Positions 1-12,546 of a stretch of DNA of 64,000 nucleotides are shown in pieces. The notes below the pieces were generated by a model that had not been told where the DNA came from, did no database searches, and saw only the letters and a program-made list of their open reading frames with translations. Within the stretch, counting starts at the first letter, position 1; the number at the start of each line of letters is the position of its first letter. The DNA comes from Ulota crispa (taxonomy: Eukaryota > Streptophyta > Bryopsida > Orthotrichales > Orthotrichaceae): contig OY987247.1 in the NCBI GenBank assembly GCA_963920765.1, positions 20,060,471 through 20,124,470 on the forward strand. The letters run 5' to 3'. The translations under genes and the position numbers were made by a program.

Positions 1-430
1 TATGGTCTTTGACACCTCCTCCACTTCAATGGTGAAGCAATATCCCAAACACCCTTGGATTTTGAAAAACCACTTGTTTCCAATACAAGACTCCAAGTTC
101 TGCCACCATTTAAACTTCCAAACTTCCAAATGGTAGAACTTTGCGCTCAAGGCTCCAAATCTCATATGCAAGATCCTTCCAGATACCTATACAACTACTA
201 CATGATGATGGGCAGCTCACTTGTCCCATTCGGACAAGTTCTCACAAAGTTATGGCTCTCTAAAGATTTAGGTTCATTGAGGGAGGCATCACGCCTTCAC
301 CATGGCTCATCATTTGGCCATAACTTTTGATTCATGTCTTAGAATCTCATAACTCTTGTCATTCTAGATTCTTTGTATTCTTAGCTTCTCAATAATATGC
401 TACATGCCATACTTCCTTTCAGATGTTAGG
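1..430. mobile_element. Relic of a dispersed LTR family (left-truncated by the window edge)
   Basis: This stretch aligns by eye, without large gaps, to 43228-43660 inside the solo LTR at 42681-43976. Shared landmarks run in the same order: a 'ccaaacaccctt' block, 'actttgcgct', 'gctcactt', 'ctcacaaagtt', 'catcacgccttcaccatggc' versus 'cgtcacgcc...', and 'gatatgctacatgccatact' at the right end. The match stops near 415-430, so the last ~315 bases of the LTR are absent here, and its left part lies outside the window. It is older or more diverged than the 43 kb copy. The 91-residue ORF in it has no protein homology that I recognise and is best treated as chance coding in an LTR. Confidence 0.7.
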
Positions 431-3230
431 CATAGCACACATTGTTTTGGCTAAAGCATGCCTTATGAAATTTAGGGTAGCCTAATATAGAAGGAAAAAC
501 AATGGCTCTTTCACATCAATAGTACATTCCTACCAAATTGAGGTAAAGAAAAAAGGTCTAAAATAGTTGTACACAATTTTCCTACATATAAGTAGTGGCA
601 AGGGAGATCTTATCCTCATTCCAATTATTTGGGGATATTGCAACAATTGAAATAAAACACCTCTTCATTGTATAGCAATTTTTTTTGAGTATGACACTTT
701 TAGACTTGTTAATGAATTTGAAATTTGTATTAGGATATTTTGAAACATCACTCATGCTTTTTCTATATTTTTTTTGGCTTTGTGGAGATTAAAAAAACAA
801 ACAATCTTCTTCAAATTCTTTAATGCCAAAGGAACATGGGTGTCCCTTTCATTTTGGTTTTTTGGTTTTCAAGTATAATTTTCAAAACTCAATTTGTAAG
901 ATTTTTTTTTCCTACTTCAATAAAATTCATCTTCTTTGTTTTGATGTTCTCTTGAATTGGATGTGAAGAATTTTGAAGATTTAGAATTTTCCCAAAATTA
1001 TTGAAAATTACACCTCATCTTCCTTCCAATTGCTACAAAATCCGCATAATTTTCAAACAAAGACATGTAGATGTCAGACAAAAGCTCCTTCACAAATGTT
1101 TGATATTCTTCCACATATAAATGTGTCTTAGTGGACATGTTGCAAGAAATACTTCATGCCTTCACAAATTGAAAGTTGAACATTGACATTCTCCTTCTCT
1201 AGAGGATTTAATGTGCTATAGCCATATCTCTACAAGTAGAACTCATTAATTCTTCATTTTCTCTAAATGTTTTGGCTAATGAAATGCTCTTTTTCTTGTT
1301 CATGACTAATATTTTTTGTGTATGACCTTCAAGCATTTTGAGCTCAAAATTTTATCTTATTTCCAAAAAGATTTGTATAGAAGTTGGACTCTATATCTTA
1401 TTACTTTCTTTTTTTTGTTGTAAGCTACTTAAAGAAGTAGAGATCATATTGAATTGTTGCCTACATTTTTGGCAAAGGAGAGCTAATACTCATGCCAATG
1501 TGTTCTCCTTTGTAGAGATGTCTTATCTAAACACATACTTCATCTATTTAGATTTATAGTTAGAAGAGAGTGTTTTTTTGGAGTCAAGTGAATGTGCACC
1601 TTGACTTTCAATTTTTTTCTCCACCAAACAAGACATTCGAAGCATGTAAGATAGTGATAGTGATCATGAATAGGCACCTTGGATGAAGTGGAAGTGCAAA
1701 TTTCCTTGAGCCCCTACATAGAGCACTTGCATGGTTTACTTTGAAGTCCCCGAAAGTGTCATTACAAAGAATGTTAGAGAATTTTATTGTCATTGATGTT
1801 TTCTTAAGCATCTACCACAAACTATAACAAGTGTTTACAACATCTAGATGTCTAGGAACCCATCAAAGTGCTAGTAATTCTTGTCATTAGTAATGTCTTA
1901 GGAATCATCATTTGGTAGACTACTATAAAGAGACTATGTCAACGTCTAAGGCAACATCCTTTTGTATAGGTCATATATTTAGCTTCGGATGCATTTGTTG
2001 CAGTTATTCAGAACATCTCCGCTGCAAATTAGGAAAATCCCTTTTCATTTCAATAGACAAGGGCAACTCCATAGATTCCTACTAAGTAGTTGATGTGACT
2101 AGAAAGAAGAGCATTACTAGAAATTTTTCAAAGGACCCTAGAGATGACAATGTATGGTTTGATCCTTATCTAATAAAGATAGAAATGTCTACAAATCCCT
2201 TTGAATGAGTTGAAACTAGTACAATCTTCTAAAGTGGTAAATGACACTACTCGCTTTTTGCATTCCAAGCTGAAAGTAAGTTACAAGACACATGTTGAAG
2301 AAAGATTGAAGGAGACTCATGATTGCATAGAGTGTGTAAAATGCTCAATGAATTAAATGTTGGAAGTTAATAGTAGATAGAGTGAGGAGTTACAAATGGT
2401 GGGGGATACATGTAGTAGCCCTCCAAAAAAGAGAATAAGTGTTGTTGCAAGACTTGCTTGGCTAGTATTGCACAAAATAGGTCTACGTGGTATATGATCT
2501 AAAGGTAGTAAGTGTGTGAGGAATGCAATGAAGTGCTTAGCCATCTTTTAGGACCAAAAATTGTAGTCTTTTGGCTTTTTTGGTCTACTATAACATATAG
2601 ACTACTATCCATGGTTAAAGGCCGTTAGATCCATGAACAAACATGTGCAGTGGACAAAATTATGTTTTTCCAATTGTTTACAAGGACAAAGATATGTTCA
2701 ATATAACATTGTAATGTTTACATCTATATGATTATGACTTAGACATATTGTTTTTGTAATTCTTCCATATGTCATTCTAGTATATATTTATAGAAATAGG
2801 ATCTTCTTGAAATTATTGTAATTAACGAGAGCATATTCTTTCTACTCATTTAACCCCTCAATATATATTGCTCTTGTTTTATAACTATTGTAAGTCAAAT
2901 GCATTCTTGAACTTAGTTTATTGAGCCCCAATTGATTGAAAATAAGTCTTTGTATCTTTCTTATTGATGTTGTTCAAAATTGATATAGGAATTCTAAAAG
3001 GAAGAAGTATGCATTAGTTTGGCTAGTTCTGGCTTGCTTGCAAAAATTGTGCTCCTCAACAATTTAGGTAGGGTTAGCAATGTCATTATAGTTGGCTTTT
3101 GTAGCACATTTTCTTTTACTATAGGTTTCCATGAATTTGTTGTTTTAATCTGTGATTGCATTGTTGTTATTCACTATTGCATCTTTCTCATTGCTTTTCC
3201 TATGACATGTAGTAGTGAAGGGGCTTAATT
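431..3230. other. AT-rich intergenic DNA, no supported gene
   Basis: No ORF of recognisable ancestry, no tRNA or rRNA and no clear inverted repeat was seen. The short ORFs here (for example near 1338, 1608, 2353 and 3019) are low-complexity and lack domain motifs. The right part may hold the 5' portion of the CACTA element whose transposase starts near 3.2 kb, but no convincing CACTA-type terminus could be placed. Confidence 0.5.
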
Positions 3231-3239
3231 ACTTCATGA

Positions 3240-6200
3240 GCAAGGATCCAAAATTGCATGGCATCAACTACTACATGTAAATGCTGATGTTTGGAAATGA
3301 CATGGAGCAAAGGCAATAACAATGTAGAGTGAGAGTCCACATCAATATAGACAGCCATGTCCTAAGCCACATTTCCATAAGCAATCTCATTTTACAAACT
3401 AAGTTGAAGGTGGCAACAAATTTTAACTTGAAGAAGTTCCCATGTCTATGCAAAAATTGTTATGGATAGTGATGCCAAGCTATTGATATGATTTGGAAAC
3501 ATCATGCTAAGATGGGACAAGATGATTTTCTAACAAAGTCAATGATCAAGGGGAACCCTCCCAATGGATACCTTCTTGATGGCATTTGAGTAGAAGATTT
3601 TTATGATGATGACATCATAGACAATGATGAGGATATTGTAGTGGACAACACTATTGTCTATGACATTGACAAAGCACAAGAATTTGGAGACATTGACACT
3701 AGTGATGCTAGAAAAGACAAAGAAACTCAACTTGATGTACAATACAATGTCCAAAGGCAAGTCATGGAAGCCCTTGATTCTTGGCAATATACTACAAGAG
3801 GACACATTGGTGTCCAAAGGAGCATCAAGCAATGAAGATAGTGCTAAAATGGACATAATTGAAGACATGTAGTGTTTATATGAGCAAGCAACAACACCAC
3901 TATAAAATGGTATATTGTCAAGTATTCAATCAACTACGACCATCATTATGAACATGTGCATTGTCTATCATGTAAGCAACAATTTCACAAATGAGTTGCT
4001 ACAGTATTTGTCACTAGACTTGCTCCCAAAAAACAACAAGATGCCTACTAGACATTAAGAGGCACAAAAGATGATTAGGAATTTGGACTTAGAGTACAAC
4101 AACATCCATACGTGCCAAAATGGATGTGTATTATACAAAGATGTGAGCATGTGGATTTAAGTAGTTGCCCAAAGTACTCAAAGCCAAGTTGGTTTGAGGG
4201 AACAAACTCTATATTTTCAAAGGTCCTTGAACACTTTCCCTTGATACCAAAACTAAGATGCATGTTTAGGTCCTTGGAGATTGTACAAACGGTGACTAGT
4301 TAGATGGAGCATGTCAGTGAAGACAACATGATGGGATCAGTAGTGGATAGCCTTGTTTGGAAGGACAATAGCTGAGACGCTGCCTTCAACAACTTTGGCA
4401 ACAATGACAAGAACTTATGTTTAGCACTAGCATTAGACAATATTAATTCCTTCAAATTGAAAAACACAAATTAGTTGACATGGTTAGTGCTCATCTTAAT
4501 TTACAACTTCCAATCGTGATTTGTGAACAAGGAGTTCTTCATCACCTTTAGCCTACTATTTTCTTTGAGGCAATCCCCATCCTCCAATAACATGAACAAG
4601 TTCTTGCAATCGGTGCTGAAGGAGCTATATGCATTGTAAGAAGGTGTTGTAGCCCAAGATTTTTTACAATTTGAAGGTGTTCATCACTTTGTCATACTTG
4701 GCTTATTAATATAGACCATATAAGGTTTTTTGGCACATGCTCTTGTCTTTGACTTGTCTTGCAAGGGATATAAAGGGTATCCTATGTGTCACTCCAAGAT
4801 AGATTCCAAACTAGCAAAAACCAATGATGTGAGGATGAATCAAAGTACCTTAGGCTCAAAGATTGTGTACAATGGCATACAAAGGTACCTAAATTGACAC
4901 CACACCAATTGCCAAAATTGTTGCTTCAATGGCAAAACTAAGCATTCCTTTAGGCCAAAGACCATGACCAATGAAGACTTTATTCAATACATTGCGTGGT
5001 GGCACATGTATCTAGATCTTGGTAGAAAAAAAGATGAAAAGGGAGACCCAATGCATTCTACAAAGGTGAAACAACTAACTTTTCTTTCTATAAACTTCCT
5101 TATTAGAAGGTGAAAAATGGTCTAGTCTGATTTTCAATGTCTTTTCAAGGATAGAGTCTATGTAGTACATGCAATAGATGTTGTTTGTTATAGCAATAGA
5201 GTCTTCATGTCCAAGGGTATGTCTTAGTAGGCATCCCAACGCACAAATTGTAGAAGCAATAAATAGTGCCTTCTACTAAATTGTAGAATGTGAATATGGA
5301 ATGCCTTGTTACAGTCACATGTCTTGTATGATGTAGATGTCAATACTAGGTTAGGCCTTAATGTCTATGTACCTTTCCTTTGCAAATACCACAAAAAGTG
5401 ATGATGCACATTGTTGTAGATGGAGGATGCTTTCTTTTGATAGCAATGTTGTCTATTTGTAGTATCTTTTAATACAACACATTTTGGACATCACGCATTG
5501 TGAGAATTTTTTTTATAAGAACATGGTGCATACACTTCTTCCTATGAATGATAGCCTTGGTAGTTGCAATGATGTATAAGAACTTGGAATATGTAAAGAA
5601 ATTTGGCTTCAAGATCCATGCAAATGCCAAGATGTTTTCTACATGCCAAATGCATCATATGTGATGAAAGTAGATGAACAAAAGGAGTTTGTGAATATAC
5701 TATTGAATATGCAAACGCCAAGTTACGACATCAATATAATCCATAAACATCTATAAAATGGCACATTATTGTATATGAAGACTTATAATTATTACATTCT
5801 CATGCATTAGGTAAGCATGGTATGCAATATTGCAGAAAAATTAATTGAAATTGTCAAAAAAGAGGAAAGAGTTTAGACTTTATTGCATTTGCACTATCTT
5901 TGTGAACAGCATATGCCCTTGGTGATGTTGTCTAGGAGATACCTTTCATTCTAAAAATATAGCTAAAGATGTTGTATTCAAGATAGTAGTGTTGTCTTTG
6001 GCATTGATGCATTGGCTATTGCTTAGCCAATTTTAGCACAATAGTGTTGCAATTGATACAGTGAATAGACATAGGGGTGGACCCTCTATGCATGTCACAA
6101 AAAACTATACTAGTTTTTTTGCAATAAAAACATGGCTAATGAAGATGTCCTTGCTAGCATGTAGATTCTATCAATGGTTGTTTAGAACATCTTAGATGAG

Positions 6201-7900
6201 AATGTGTGTTTAGCTATTATAAAAATGAATAGGGTCTTCCAAAGACTTTGTAAGAAGGAGATCAAAGAGGCTCACAACAATGCCCTCATGCAATATTATT
6301 TTGGCAACTTGTTTCATTGAGAAAGAGTTTCCAATGACATTTTTGAATATCACGACTCATTTGCCTATGCACCTTGTGGAGCAATTATTTGTATGGAGCC
6401 TTGTACATTGTAGGTGGATGTATCTTATTGTGCAATAGTTGAAGACATTGAAGGATTATAGGCATACATTGGTGCATCTAGAAGGAAGCATAGTAAAAGG
6501 ATATTGGATTGAAGGGATGCTTGGCTTTTACACAAAATACATGAGAGAATTTTAAGGAACTAGTGAGTATGTTTAGGATGCAAAAGAAGACCTCATAATG
6601 AATGACAAGGCGTTATGTTGTAGGGCACCAAAAAAGAGGCAATTATCCAACAAATTATGTTCACATGCACATGCATTTGTTGTTGACAATGCTTTGTGCT
6701 TGGCAAATTTGCGGGAGTAAGTAACTTGCCTTGCTTTCTAGTACCAATTACAACATCATCATATCTTTCTTGCAAGCTTATTGGACATTGAAGCAAGTGC
6801 TATTGTGCTGAATGATGTCATGTACAAATATATGTTGATGTTTATTTTGGCTTCAAAGTGCATGCTGTTGTAAAATTGAACATCCTAAATGCAGGATCAT
6901 TGCAAATGAACATAGCAATTTATGAACATCTTCTTAGACATACCATGCATAGTGCAATTGATGTTCATAACATGCATTCAATCCATTGTTTCAATTTCTT
7001 TGGTGGTGTCAAGCATGATGCAAGGACTACATTTTGGCAAAGGCCCAACAATGGGAGGAGCAGGAAGCTTTTTGTGTCACATGGAGGCGTTAATATTCAA
7101 AAAGAGCAATCTATTATCCACTTGAACTAAGTGAGTTTCCATCCTTTGCATAGTGGATGATGTCAACAGTGAGGGAGATTGAGCGTTGCAGACATTGAGA
7201 CAAAGAAGACATTAGGCAATATGCTCAACTTCTTGAGCGGATAGTAACATCACACTCAAAAAATGTTTTGTCTCAACATGCACCTGTGTGTTCAAAGTTG
7301 TAAAAGTGGACTTGTTACCCGTAACTCTAGACTAGTAGCAAGTTTCACATGCCAACTTTGTAGGGGTTTATAGAATGGAAGACTAGTAGAAACCAACTAG
7401 GAGTATGTGGCTACATTGAAGAGATTTTGGTTTGGGATTTTTGGAATCATTGCATCACAATGCTATTATGTAATTGTGTGAGTGGGACATGGGAAAGTTG
7501 AGCTCCAAGCATTCAATGGGATAAGTACAACTTCACCTTAGCAAACTTCAACCACTTGGATGGAAAAGTCCATGCCAATTCATTTGCCTATACATTTCCA
7601 TTGCGTTGCCAACAAGTTTTCTTCTTCAATGATCTACATGGGTAGGTTGGAAAGTTGTTTGCCAAACAAAGGTGAAGGGGTTTATGTAGGGCATTTCACA
7701 CTATTCCAATGACCCCTACAATGGTTCAATTTTTGAATGACAAGGACTTTGAAGGACTTCAACAAGTGCAAAGAGTAATGGACCCAAGTGCCAGCCCATA
7801 GACAATGGTGGAAACTATATTTCCATAGTGAACAATGACATGGCACTTAAGGATGAGATATAGGACTTTTACATCATTGACATATCTTTAATGAGGTTGC
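3240..7900 (+). pseudogene. CACTA (En/Spm) transposase TnpD, heavily decayed
   Basis: This is the remnant of a TnpD-type CACTA transposase, read across all three + frames because of many frameshifts and stops. Domain order fits the family. An N-terminal cysteine segment lies near 3430-3520 (CLCKNC). The Transposase_21 core is at about 4085-5050: NGCVLYKD near 4120, then SCPKYSKPSWFEG, then KVLEHFPLIPKL, then the region equivalent to the conserved W-H...DG.M......S.AWK block near 4300-4360. A DUF4218-like block is at about 6340-6550 (LPMHLVEQL ... WMY ... EGSIVKGYWIE). A DUF4216-like block is at about 7395-7680 (GYIEEILVWDFW ... VDKY-like ... FAYTFPLRCQQVFF). Intact TnpD proteins are around 1000 residues; no fragment here exceeds about 100. 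Such proteins mobilise elements with CACTA termini, the terminus type of several MITEs elsewhere in this window. Assignment rests on recognised family motifs, not on a search. Confidence 0.8.
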
Positions 7901-9348
7901 ATCCTAACATCACATAGGATGTCTAAAAAGATACAACATCTTTGGCATGATTATGTCTCCCAAGTAGATTTGCTACCTTTTAAACATGTGTTTTGTGACA
8001 CAAATTGTTTTTGCCAATGCTATGTATGACATTGGAGGGTTTATTTTTTGAAAATGTACGCATCCCATTATATGTGCTTTGACTAGGTTCTTAGGAGGAC
8101 CTTGTCATTACTACACAAGTACACATGTTGCAGGGAAATGCATCATAAATTACCAAAACATGCACAAAATACAAGCTACATTGTTTATACATTCCATCCA
8201 TAGTCATGTTTAAAAACAAAATGGTCCCCCTAAAGGCACCAATGACTCTAACATCATAGTCATCCTAATAATATAGGATAGAGTGAATTATAGTAAATTT
8301 GTTTTGATTCTTCTATACAAACAATGAATTTCCATGTTTAAAAATGAAATGACAAAGTGTTTCAAATAGTATATCATTTGAATTTTTCCTAAATTGTGAA
8401 GAACTTACAAGAAATTTATCACTTAAATAGCTCAAAATGAACCACTAACAAGCAAATGAATAATTCATTTTCTATTGCATAGGAAGGGCATGCGGCTTGT
8501 TCAAATTCAACTTTTGGCATGAAGTCATGTCATATAGTCATAGTAATATTGAAATCATACTACCCTCTACAATGGCTTGCGCAACTTGTGCTTGTCTAGT
8601 CAAATAGCATGAATTGCAAAGTGGAGAGCATGTGCTTTTAAGTTACATTCATAATGAATAAATAATGAATGATGAAGCAAAAAGTAATATTTCTAAGAAT
8701 TTTTGTACATCTAGTGTGACATCAACAAAAACATCCAAGGTTACAACATAGATTGACTGTATATGCTAACATGGGATGCCACATCTAAGTACAAAAAACA
8801 TAGTATTCATTAATTTTGGGAGATTTGGAACCTCTCAAAATAACATTATCCATTAGTATCCTAGAAAATCAAATATAGTTGAACAACTTTGAGTTGAAAG
8901 CATCTCATTTCTTGAGCTAGAGATTGTAATTTCTATTAAAATTATAGTTCCAAGCAATAGAAGAAGGAAAATTCTTGTTATAATTGACCAACGTTAAAGA
9001 TGAATTTGTTGGAGATAGTTCTACTATTGAAGTCATGTAGGTCTAGGTAGCAAGTTCTATCCTTGGTGCCTCATTTCAAAGGTTTAGGGTATATGATGTG
9101 GATTTGTAACCAATACATAAATAGTAGTTTGTATCTGTTAATAAGTATATTTCTTAGGCTGTCACCCTATTGAGTTAGGATATAGTATGAGAGGTGTGCA
9201 CTTACAAGACTAATTGTTGGCTATGTGATAGGAGGTCCACGTTTGAAAACAATTAGTATACAATATAAAATATTAATTTGTAAAATCAAATCTCAACATT
9301 TCATCAATACAATACCGCCTATTTATGTCATGCAATATGAAATCGTAT
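7901..9348. other. AT-rich spacer after the CACTA transposase
   Basis: I see no gene. It may contain the 3' non-coding part of the CACTA element, but no terminus was identified. Confidence 0.45.
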
Positions 9349-9570
9349 ATACAATAAAAAACCTATGTTTTAGGTGACGTGCCCCAATTTTTTTAAACCA
9401 ATTTTAGGAGATGTCAAAATTTACAACCCAATGTTATTATGTCAACAAGAATGTCCAACATAAAATCAATGTTGACATAAAAATTGGGTTATAAACAATG
9501 ACATTATCTAAAAATCTATTAAAAAAAATTGGGGCTTGCTATATACCTAAAATATGGGTTTCTTACAGTA
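9349..9570. mobile_element. CACTA-ended foldback MITE, family A, copy 1
   Basis: The element is an almost complete hairpin. The left arm (…ttttaggtgacgtgccccaa…, with 'acaacccaatgtt') is the reverse complement of the right arm ('attgggttataaacaatgac … ttggggcttgc … acctaaaatatgggtttctt'). The same sequence recurs at 17880-18097. The right end reads TTTCTTACAGTA, which in the other orientation is a mutated CACTACAAGAAA, the usual start of plant CACTA elements. The left end is more eroded and its boundary is accurate to a few bases only. There is no coding capacity, so it would depend on a CACTA transposase in trans. Confidence 0.75.
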
Positions 9571-12350
9571 ATAAATCCTATAATTATGCAAAAGCAAAAC
9601 CAAGGAGCAAAACATCAAATACAAACCATGAAACATAGCTTCAACTACTATAAATTTTCTCCTTACACACTCAATTAGAATTGCACAAAGACAAACTACC
9701 TTCAATGAATCAACTTGAATTGATGGGATCTTGAGGCCACACTCTATTGTGTCCTTCTTCACCCTAGACTTTCATGCCGCCATAAGCAAATAGGTGTTCT
9801 TCCATGTCAGATTTTGGGTCTTGCCTACTTTCTAGTACAATCCTTTGGTGGAGTTCCACCTATGATAGAATTCCTATATGTTTTCTTCTCATGACATGGG
9901 TTGAAAGTATTGAATCAAAACACAATTAGGATGATTTGGATTAGTAAAAAGATCAAACAAGGCTCTCACAATCCAAATTAGCTTAGAATTATTATTGGCC
10001 AATCAAATGGCAACAAAGTATCCTTTATAAAGATCATGTGTCACTCAAAAAGAAGGCAATGGGCAATAGCAAAGGTTCTCACAAATGCATCATCCTCATC
10101 AAAGTCCTCACAAACTTCACCACCATGATTAAATTTGTGTTCTTTTGTTGTTTCAACTTGAGTAAAAGACCAAAAGCCATCCTTCAAAATTGTAGACAAT
10201 TCTATTTCCTATTTCAGAGTTGCATAAATTGCCTGCCGATAAAACACCAAATGCTCGAAGCATCTCCTATACTTTCTACTTCAATTTTCATTGCACAATG
10301 ACTCCCAATACTGAGGCCCTCAAAGTTACAGTGGCCTATGATGTATGCTTTTGAGGCTTGTGCATGCCTAAATTATCATGAGGCTAAACTTGTTCCTCTT
10401 TGGCAACATATCCTTAGAAATAGTGGAAGGTGGTCTCTAAGATTATGGAAATGTGCCTCCATGCCACCATAAAAACATCAATTCCTTCAACATGATCACC
10501 CTTTTTCCTTGAGTGTTACAATGAACTTTCCAATGCATGTCCAACTTTATTTAGTACTAAAATTCAACATTGTCTTGTAATACAAGTGCTCACAGAAAGC
10601 TCAAATCTACTCTCTTGGAAACAACTGAATACTACTGTTTGAATAATAGCCTTTCTTGACTCAAACTAGATGGAGTTTTGAGTCAAAAGGTCCTTTGTCT
10701 TTACAAAAGTTTGAAGAAGAGGATTTATGACAATATTTGAATAGAGCCTTCCATGTGAAGACAAATGTTGTGCATGGTTGGATTCTCAACAATTATACTC
10801 ATTTCAGACCTCGTAATCACAGAGACTTGCACCATGCAAATACACGTGTTGAATGTGCTAAGCACGCAGAGAGTACCTCTACTATTCTAGGACTTTAGTA
10901 GGATTCATTATTTTAGAGATTTGCACTACCACAAATGAGTCTCCTAGTCATTGATCATAGCCTACAACAAGGCTAGATTTCACGTTGTAACAAATATTCT
11001 TCACCATTACCAAACTATTGGCATTATATAATGAGACAATTTGTGTCATCTACAAACGTCAAGAAATCCCTTCATAGTTAGGAATATTGATTATCTTGTT
11101 ACTAAGGTCATGGACCTTTCCTTCATTAGAAAAATATATTTGTATTGCCTCTAGTGCAAACTCCATGACTTCTAGAGAGACAACAAAATGATTAATCATC
11201 CAAACAATATACAATAGAAAGTTGGCTTCATGCAATACATACGTCAACCTTGTAGAACAACTTGAGCCAAGTCAAAGTAACAAAGATAAAAAAAAATAGT
11301 AAACCAATGAATTCTCTTCCATTATTAAATTATAGATAAATAGCATAATAAAATACATGTAATAAGTCAAATACACCAAATAAAATATAAAAGAATAACA
11401 ATTCTTGAGAAGTCATGATAAAAATCATCTAAGAATTACACCTAAGAGCCTATTTATCTTCCAATCTGTTTTTCATTATGTAAAGTAGAGTGGATTTAAA
11501 TGTTTAAGATCAAAAAATGTTTACGATTGAATGAAAAATTAGCCAAAATCCACTAAATCTAATTAAGCCACTATAAAATCACCTTCAAATATAGATCTCC
11601 AATTTCTAAAGTCAATAATTGACTATAAAATTGTATAGATGAAAAATAAATATAGAATCTTAAATATACTTGCACAACTATCCGCTAGTTCAACTTGTTT
11701 TAAATTAAATACTATAATAGTTGAAATTATACTTGGTAACAAAGTAGGTACGACAATGTGGCAAAAATAGGAATCAACAAACAACATTAGCTACAATGCA
11801 AAATGCTAGGAATATTACTATATTAAGAATCTGACATGACCAAGAAATTGCCATATCATATAATATGCAATAAATTAATTTTTGAAAATAATAATAATTT
11901 TTATAAAAATAATAATTTTAAGAAAATAAACTCTTAAATCACTTTTCATTTCTTTCATACTTTTTGAAAGTTTTTTATTTTTTATTTTTTTATTTTTTTA
12001 TTTTTAAATCCAAATTTTTATATGAATAGTAGTTGGTTGATTGCATAAAGAAAACTTTTTGTGAACAGCACCATAACTATCTCCTAGAGCCCTAAAAAAA
12101 AATCACCAATTACATTTTATGGTTTTACATTTGTTTTATATAAAAGTAGAATAAGTGTAGGCTTTAATCTAACATGGTAGTAAAAAGGATTGTATTCCAA
12201 AAATAGAAAGTAGTTTAAAAAGGTTTTGCGTTAATATGGAAATGTAAAAAACCTAATATTCAAAATTTTGAGAGATTCAAGACCTCTCAAAATAAAGATG
12301 TCAATTTAGGTTGATTTAGGTGCCATGATTGAAAATAACAATTTCCTTCA
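9571..12350. other. AT-rich intergenic DNA
   Basis: No ORF has recognisable motifs. There are long A/T runs near 11880-12010 and nothing else I can support. Confidence 0.5.
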
Positions 12351-12351
12351 A

Positions 12352-12546
12352 AATGAGAGTAAGAAGAATTTTAAAACTATGTCTACTAAGGTTGATTTGA
12401 CTGAAATGAGAGTAAAAAGACAATTAAACTATGATGTTTTAGGTTAATTTGACATAAATAGGTTGAAAAGACAATTAAGATGGTGACTATTTAGGTCAAA
12501 TTGACCTAAAACATCACAATTTAATTGTCTTTTTACTCTCATTTCA
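12352..12546. repeat. 50-bp direct repeats ending in a long inverted repeat (hairpin)
   Basis: A roughly 50-bp unit (aatgagagtaaaaagacaat … ttaggttaatttgac) occurs in direct orientation at about 12352-12402 (diverged), 12403-12453 and 12455-12505 (5' part lost). It then occurs inverted at about 12493-12546. The 12403 and 12493 copies pair as hairpin arms with only a few mismatches. There is no CACTA-type end and no clear target duplication. It could be a foldback transposon or a locally amplified palindrome. Confidence 0.65.
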
